16,902 nucleotides of DNA from GCA-003244245 sp035714625. Its GTDB lineage: Bacteria; Actinomycetota; Actinomycetes; Mycobacteriales; Pseudonocardiaceae. Shown in pieces: positions 14,305-16,902 of the stretch. How positions within the stretch are numbered: position 1 is the stretch's first letter; every line of letters starts with the position of its first letter. The notes below the pieces were generated by a model. The model worked only from the letters and a program-made list of their open reading frames with translations. It was not told the DNA's origin and searched no databases. The stretch lies in the NCBI GenBank assembly GCA_035714625.1, contig DASTLT010000133.1, positions 1 to 16,902 on the forward strand, in the 5' to 3' direction. The position numbers and the translations under genes are program-made.

Positions 14305-16016
14305 CAGTAGGTCCCCGGAACCGGCCACGATGTGACGTCACCCAGCCCGCGGCCGTCGTCCTCGACCCGGCGATCAGGTAGGCCGACGGCCACTACGCTG
14401 ATGTTGTACTGGCTGGTGGAGTCCTGAGCCAGGTAGGCGCTGTGCCCGGTTGACTCGGCGAGCCGACGGCCGTCAGGCAGCGTCTCCTCCCGCGCGGACA
14501 GCCCCGTCACGCCGTCAACGTAGGTCGGGTCGATGCCGAACTGGCCCGCATCGGCTACGACGTCGTTGCGCGCCTCGATCCGGTAAGTGTGCCCCTGGGG
14601 AACCTGGATGTCCTCGACGTGCGAGGTGCCGAGTCCCGGGGAGCCGAAGAACACCGCGTCGTCCACCCCGGTCTGTTCCTGCAGCGCGAATCCGGTGGTG
14701 GTGGAGCCGTAAGAGTGGCCCAGCGCGGTGAGATGGGGGTCGGTGGTCCGGGATGCGTCGATGCCTCGGTAGAACTCCGCCAGGTCGGACCCACCAGCCC
14801 GCGCCAAGTCGTCGTGCACCACCGAGTCCGAGGAAAGAGGGTTCCCGAACGGGTTCCAGCCGCCCAGGGCGGGCTGCGGGGCCTGGTAGCCGATCCAGGT
14901 CACGGTCGCCACTGATCCGCCGTCGCCGTATCGTTTCGACTCGTACTGTGCCTGTCTCTGCAACTGTTCCATGTCACGGTCGTAGTCCTTGAGGCTGCCG
15001 TCCACGGTGCTGCCGAGTCCGGGGGTGAACACGGCGACGTGGTCGGCGGTGTCGACGTTGCCCACCGCGACGGCGGCTTCGGCCCGCTCGCCGGCTAAGT
15101 CGAGTAGCAGCAACTGCCGTTCACCTGGTTGGCTCAGGGTGGTCTCGATCCGGTCCAGGGCGGCCAGTTTGGCGTTGACCTGGTCGAGTGCGGCGTCGGC
15201 GTTGGTGAAGGTGCCGCCGAACCAGTTGTCGTCCAGGTCGGCCTGCAACCGGTTGCGCTCGGCCAGTAGCGCGGCGCGCTCACCGGCGAGCCTGGCCCGG
15301 TTGGCCTCGTCGCGCACCGCAGCCGGCAGCCCGTCCAGGTGGCCCAGCACCGTGGGGTCCCGGTCGATCAGCGCGCGGCGTTCCTCGTCGGACAGCACGG
15401 CCCACCAGCCCGCGTTGTCCGCGGCCGTGCCGTCCGGGGGCGGCCCGATCGTGGACAGGTCCCCGGCTCCCTCGCCCGTCGCCGAAGCCCCGGCCAGGGA
15501 CGGCCCGGTGCCGTCGTCGATCTCGCCCCGGGCCGCCCGGCCCAGGACTGCCGCGAAGTCGGCGTCGACGTCGCTTGCCCGGCGCAGGATCTGCTCCAGC
15601 CGGTCCACCACCTCGGCCCGCACCCTGGCCCGCTCCCGCTGCACAGCCTCATCGGCCGAGCTGGGTGGGTGCACGTCGCTGACCGTGCCGCTGCCGGACA
15701 CCGCAAATCCGTAGGCCCGGGCCAGATGCTCCGCCTCGCCGAGGGCGCGCTGGAGGGCGAGCACCGCGTCCGAGATCTCACCGGTGGCGCGGCGGACCGC
15801 GGAGATGCCCGCGACCAGGCGGCGCGCCCGTTCGGCCAGCGCGTCGTGGGCGGCGATGGCCGCGGTGGCCGCCGCGCCGGTCCAGCCGTGCGGCGCCCTG
15901 GCCGCCGCGAGCTCGTCGTCCAGCCCGATCAACCGGTCCCGCCGCGCCGCCAGGGCGTCGAAGGCACCGTCCAGCTCGTCAGGACGCCAGGCCCGGATGT
16001 CGGCAACGCTGACCAT
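14304..16016 (-). CDS. WxG-headed DUF1023 alpha/beta hydrolase
   Basis: A 570-residue protein. Residues 1-105 are helical with W45-T-G47 in the turn, the form of an ESX/WXG100 targeting domain. Residues 120-300 are charged helices, including WWAVLSDEERRALIDRDP, typical ahead of DUF1023 domains. About residues 325-545 are the DUF1023 hydrolase (PF06259): VAVFTPGLGS, nucleophile elbow GHSYGS with S435, and probable triad partners D485 and H525 (STGHSAYL). Substrate unknown; lipase or esterase activity is likely for the fold. The ATG overlaps the upstream stop as TAATG and the gene's own stop overlaps the lipoprotein start. It has no signal peptide, so export would have to be through type VII secretion (inference). 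Confidence 0.87.
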   Translation of the reverse strand: MVSVADIRAWRPDELDGAFDALAARRDRLIGLDDELAAARAPHGWTGAAATAAIAAHDALAERARRLVAGISAVRRATGEISDAVLALQRALGEAEHLARAYGFAVSGSGTVSDVHPPSSADEAVQRERARVRAEVVDRLEQILRRASDVDADFAAVLGRAARGEIDDGTGPSLAGASATGEGAGDLSTIGPPPDGTAADNAGWWAVLSDEERRALIDRDPTVLGHLDGLPAAVRDEANRARLAGERAALLAERNRLQADLDDNWFGGTFTNADAALDQVNAKLAALDRIETTLSQPGERQLLLLDLAGERAEAAVAVGNVDTADHVAVFTPGLGSTVDGSLKDYDRDMEQLQRQAQYESKRYGDGGSVATVTWIGYQAPQPALGGWNPFGNPLSSDSVVHDDLARAGGSDLAEFYRGIDASRTTDPHLTALGHSYGSTTTGFALQEQTGVDDAVFFGSPGLGTSHVEDIQVPQGHTYRIEARNDVVADAGQFGIDPTYVDGVTGLSAREETLPDGRRLAESTGHSAYLAQDSTSQYNISVVAVGLPDRRVEDDGRGLGDVTSWPVPGTY

Positions 16017-16327
16017 TACCGCGCCCGGTGCAGGCCGGTCCGGAACCGGTTCGCGGCCTCGGTGTCGTTCGTCTGGTAGGTGCCGGCGCTGTCGGTGAGC
16101 CGCTGCGCGTGGGCAGCCACGTCAGCGCTCCACGTCGAGACCGCGGTGTCCCAGGCCGCTGCCAGCTCGGCCGCCGCGGCGGCCGAGCGCGTCCCGCGCA
16201 GCGACTGGCTGATCGTGGTGGCCACCGCGCCCAGCCCCAGGCCGCCCGCACCTTCCGCGGCCGCGGCGGCCTGGCCCGCAGCAGCCCGGATCCGGTCCGC
16301 GGTCGCGGTGAAGCCCGGCCTTGCCAT
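16016..16327 (-). CDS. EspC/WXG100-like small type VII secretion protein
   Basis: A 103-residue helical protein rich in alanine. The ATG at 16327 is chosen because GAGGT lies 5 nt upstream; the longer reading to 16417 is arginine-rich and unlike the family. Two long helices are broken near residues 26-34 (GAGGLGLGA). The C-terminal helix contains Y84-QTN-D88, the YxxxD export motif of type VII substrates, followed by EAANRF as in EspC-family proteins (PF10824, YxxTDxxxAxxF). A canonical WxG turn is absent (WDT and WSA instead). It is coupled to the hydrolase gene by TAATG, fitting a secretion partner for it. Confidence 0.75.
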   Translation of the reverse strand: MARPGFTATADRIRAAAGQAAAAAEGAGGLGLGAVATTISQSLRGTRSAAAAAELAAAWDTAVSTWSADVAAHAQRLTDSAGTYQTNDTEAANRFRTGLHRAR

Positions 16328-16413
16328 GTGCCACCTCACTCCCCGCCTACCCGTGTCTACCCGTCGTCCGGCGGTCATATGACGTGGGCGCGCCCACTCC
16401 GGTTCCCCCCTGA

Positions 16414-16569
16414 TCACGCTTGGGGGTGGTCGATGAGTCCTCGAGGCAGCGTCAGGGCAACCTCCGCGTCACTGATGGCGATGCCCAGGCTGGTGCCGTT
16501 AGCGTCGCTGAGCAGGCGAGCGATGCGCCGTATCCCGGCGCCCGCACGAGTGGCGAGTTCTGCTGCCAT
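16414..16569 (-). CDS. possible small protein, 51 aa, unknown
   Basis: An ATG at 16569 opens 51 codons ending at TGA 16416-16414. The product starts MAAELATRAGAGIRRIARLL and ends LTLPRGLIDHPQA: an N-terminal helix, then a short strand-like part. Third positions are moderately GC-rich and GCAGGG lies close before the ATG. It lies 16 nt after the chimeric ORF on the same strand. I do not recognise it; it could also be non-coding. The rest of 16328-16585 holds only the start region of the EspC-like gene. Confidence 0.35.
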   Translation of the reverse strand: MAAELATRAGAGIRRIARLLSDANGTSLGIAISDAEVALTLPRGLIDHPQA

Positions 16570-16585
16570 TACCCTGCTGTAGGGG

Positions 16586-16902
16586 TCAGCGGTTGCCGGC
16601 GTCTACGGCGCGGCGGGTGTCGAGCACGGCGAGGTCCGCGGCGGCCCGGCCGGCGTGCCAGCCGGCGGCGTTACCGACGCTGAACGAGCGGGACGCCGCT
16701 TCCGGGAACATCGCCGCGAACAGCTCGTTCACCGCGCGCTCCCGCGCCGCCAGCACCGGCAGCAGCCGGGCGGCCTCGAGCGAGCGGAACACCACGCCCC
16801 GCCGGCCGCTGTCCGGGTCGACGGCGTACAGGCGCACGTTGGTCTCGGGGAAGCCCGACAGGTAGGGCAGGGGTGGTGTGCCGAGGATGCGGACGCTGCC
16901 CA
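16586..16902 (-). CDS. 3' part of an apparent DUF2071 / DUF2786-type chimera
   Basis: The frame is open to the right edge, so the start is outside the window. The visible product begins GSVRILGTPPLPYLSGFPET, continues NVRLYAVDPDSGRRGVVFRS and then LEAARLLPVLAAR, a good match to my memory of DUF2071 (YqjF-like) proteins. From LLPVLAARERAVNELFAAMF onward it changes to FPEAASRSFSVGNAAGWHAG and RAAADLA, which resembles the C-terminus of actinobacterial DUF2786 proteins and not DUF2071, where the chain should continue for another 100 or more residues. It then stops at TGA. The simplest reading is a deletion joining two genes at a shared stretch encoding LPVLAAR. Function after such a fusion is doubtful. 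Confidence 0.6.
   Translation of the reverse strand, partial: GSVRILGTPPLPYLSGFPETNVRLYAVDPDSGRRGVVFRSLEAARLLPVLAARERAVNELFAAMFPEAASRSFSVGNAAGWHAGRAAADLAVLDTRRAVDAGNR

Overview
The window is very GC-rich DNA with strongly GC-biased third codon positions, GTG and TTG starts and short overlaps between genes. It reads as a chromosomal segment of a filamentous or related actinomycete. The gene families (nSTAND1-WD40 proteins, DUF222-HNH nucleases, XRE-TPR regulators, an EspC-like/DUF1023/LppA-type cluster) fit Pseudonocardiaceae or a nearby family, but that placement is inference.

Left edge and defence-like region (1-5530). The 5' part of a polysaccharide pyruvyl transferase gene runs off the left edge on the minus strand. 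Divergent from it is a 1276-residue protein with a TIR domain, an nSTAND1 NTPase, one transmembrane helix and about 13 WD40 repeats. This is the layout of a sensor-switch-effector immune protein. Just downstream lies a frameshifted fragment of a second gene of the same family. It is followed on the minus strand by a two-gene unit: a small protein resembling only the N-terminal helix-turn-helix of IS607-type recombinases, translationally coupled (TTGA) to an unrecognised 101-residue protein. The stretch up to 5530 holds a 14-bp palindrome and a spaced direct repeat.

Middle (5531-11300). A DUF222-HNH endonuclease gene converges on a fatty-acid beta-oxidation operon read on the minus strand: merR regulator, thiolase (fadA type), and fused enoyl-CoA hydratase/3-hydroxyacyl-CoA dehydrogenase (fadB type). 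A nested hairpin separates the two units. merR and the thiolase overlap by ATGA. A near-perfect 29-bp palindrome just upstream of merR is the obvious operator; it also faces the divergent threonine aldolase gene.

Right part (11300-16902). The aldolase is followed by an XRE-TPR regulator that may be translated from a leaderless message. Converging on it is a tightly coupled minus-strand cluster: EspC-like small protein with a YxxxD motif, WxG-headed DUF1023 alpha/beta hydrolase, and LppA-type lipoprotein (TAATG and TGATG junctions). This looks like a type VII secretion effector with its partner and a surface lipoprotein. At the right edge is the 3' end of an ORF that seems to be a chimera of a DUF2071 protein and a DUF2786-type C-terminus, followed by a possible 51-residue ORF.

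Two signals cut across the window. Perfect two-copy tandem duplications of 16-18 nt sit at or near the 3' ends of three genes. TTA leucine codons occur in the STAND, XRE-TPR and merR genes.
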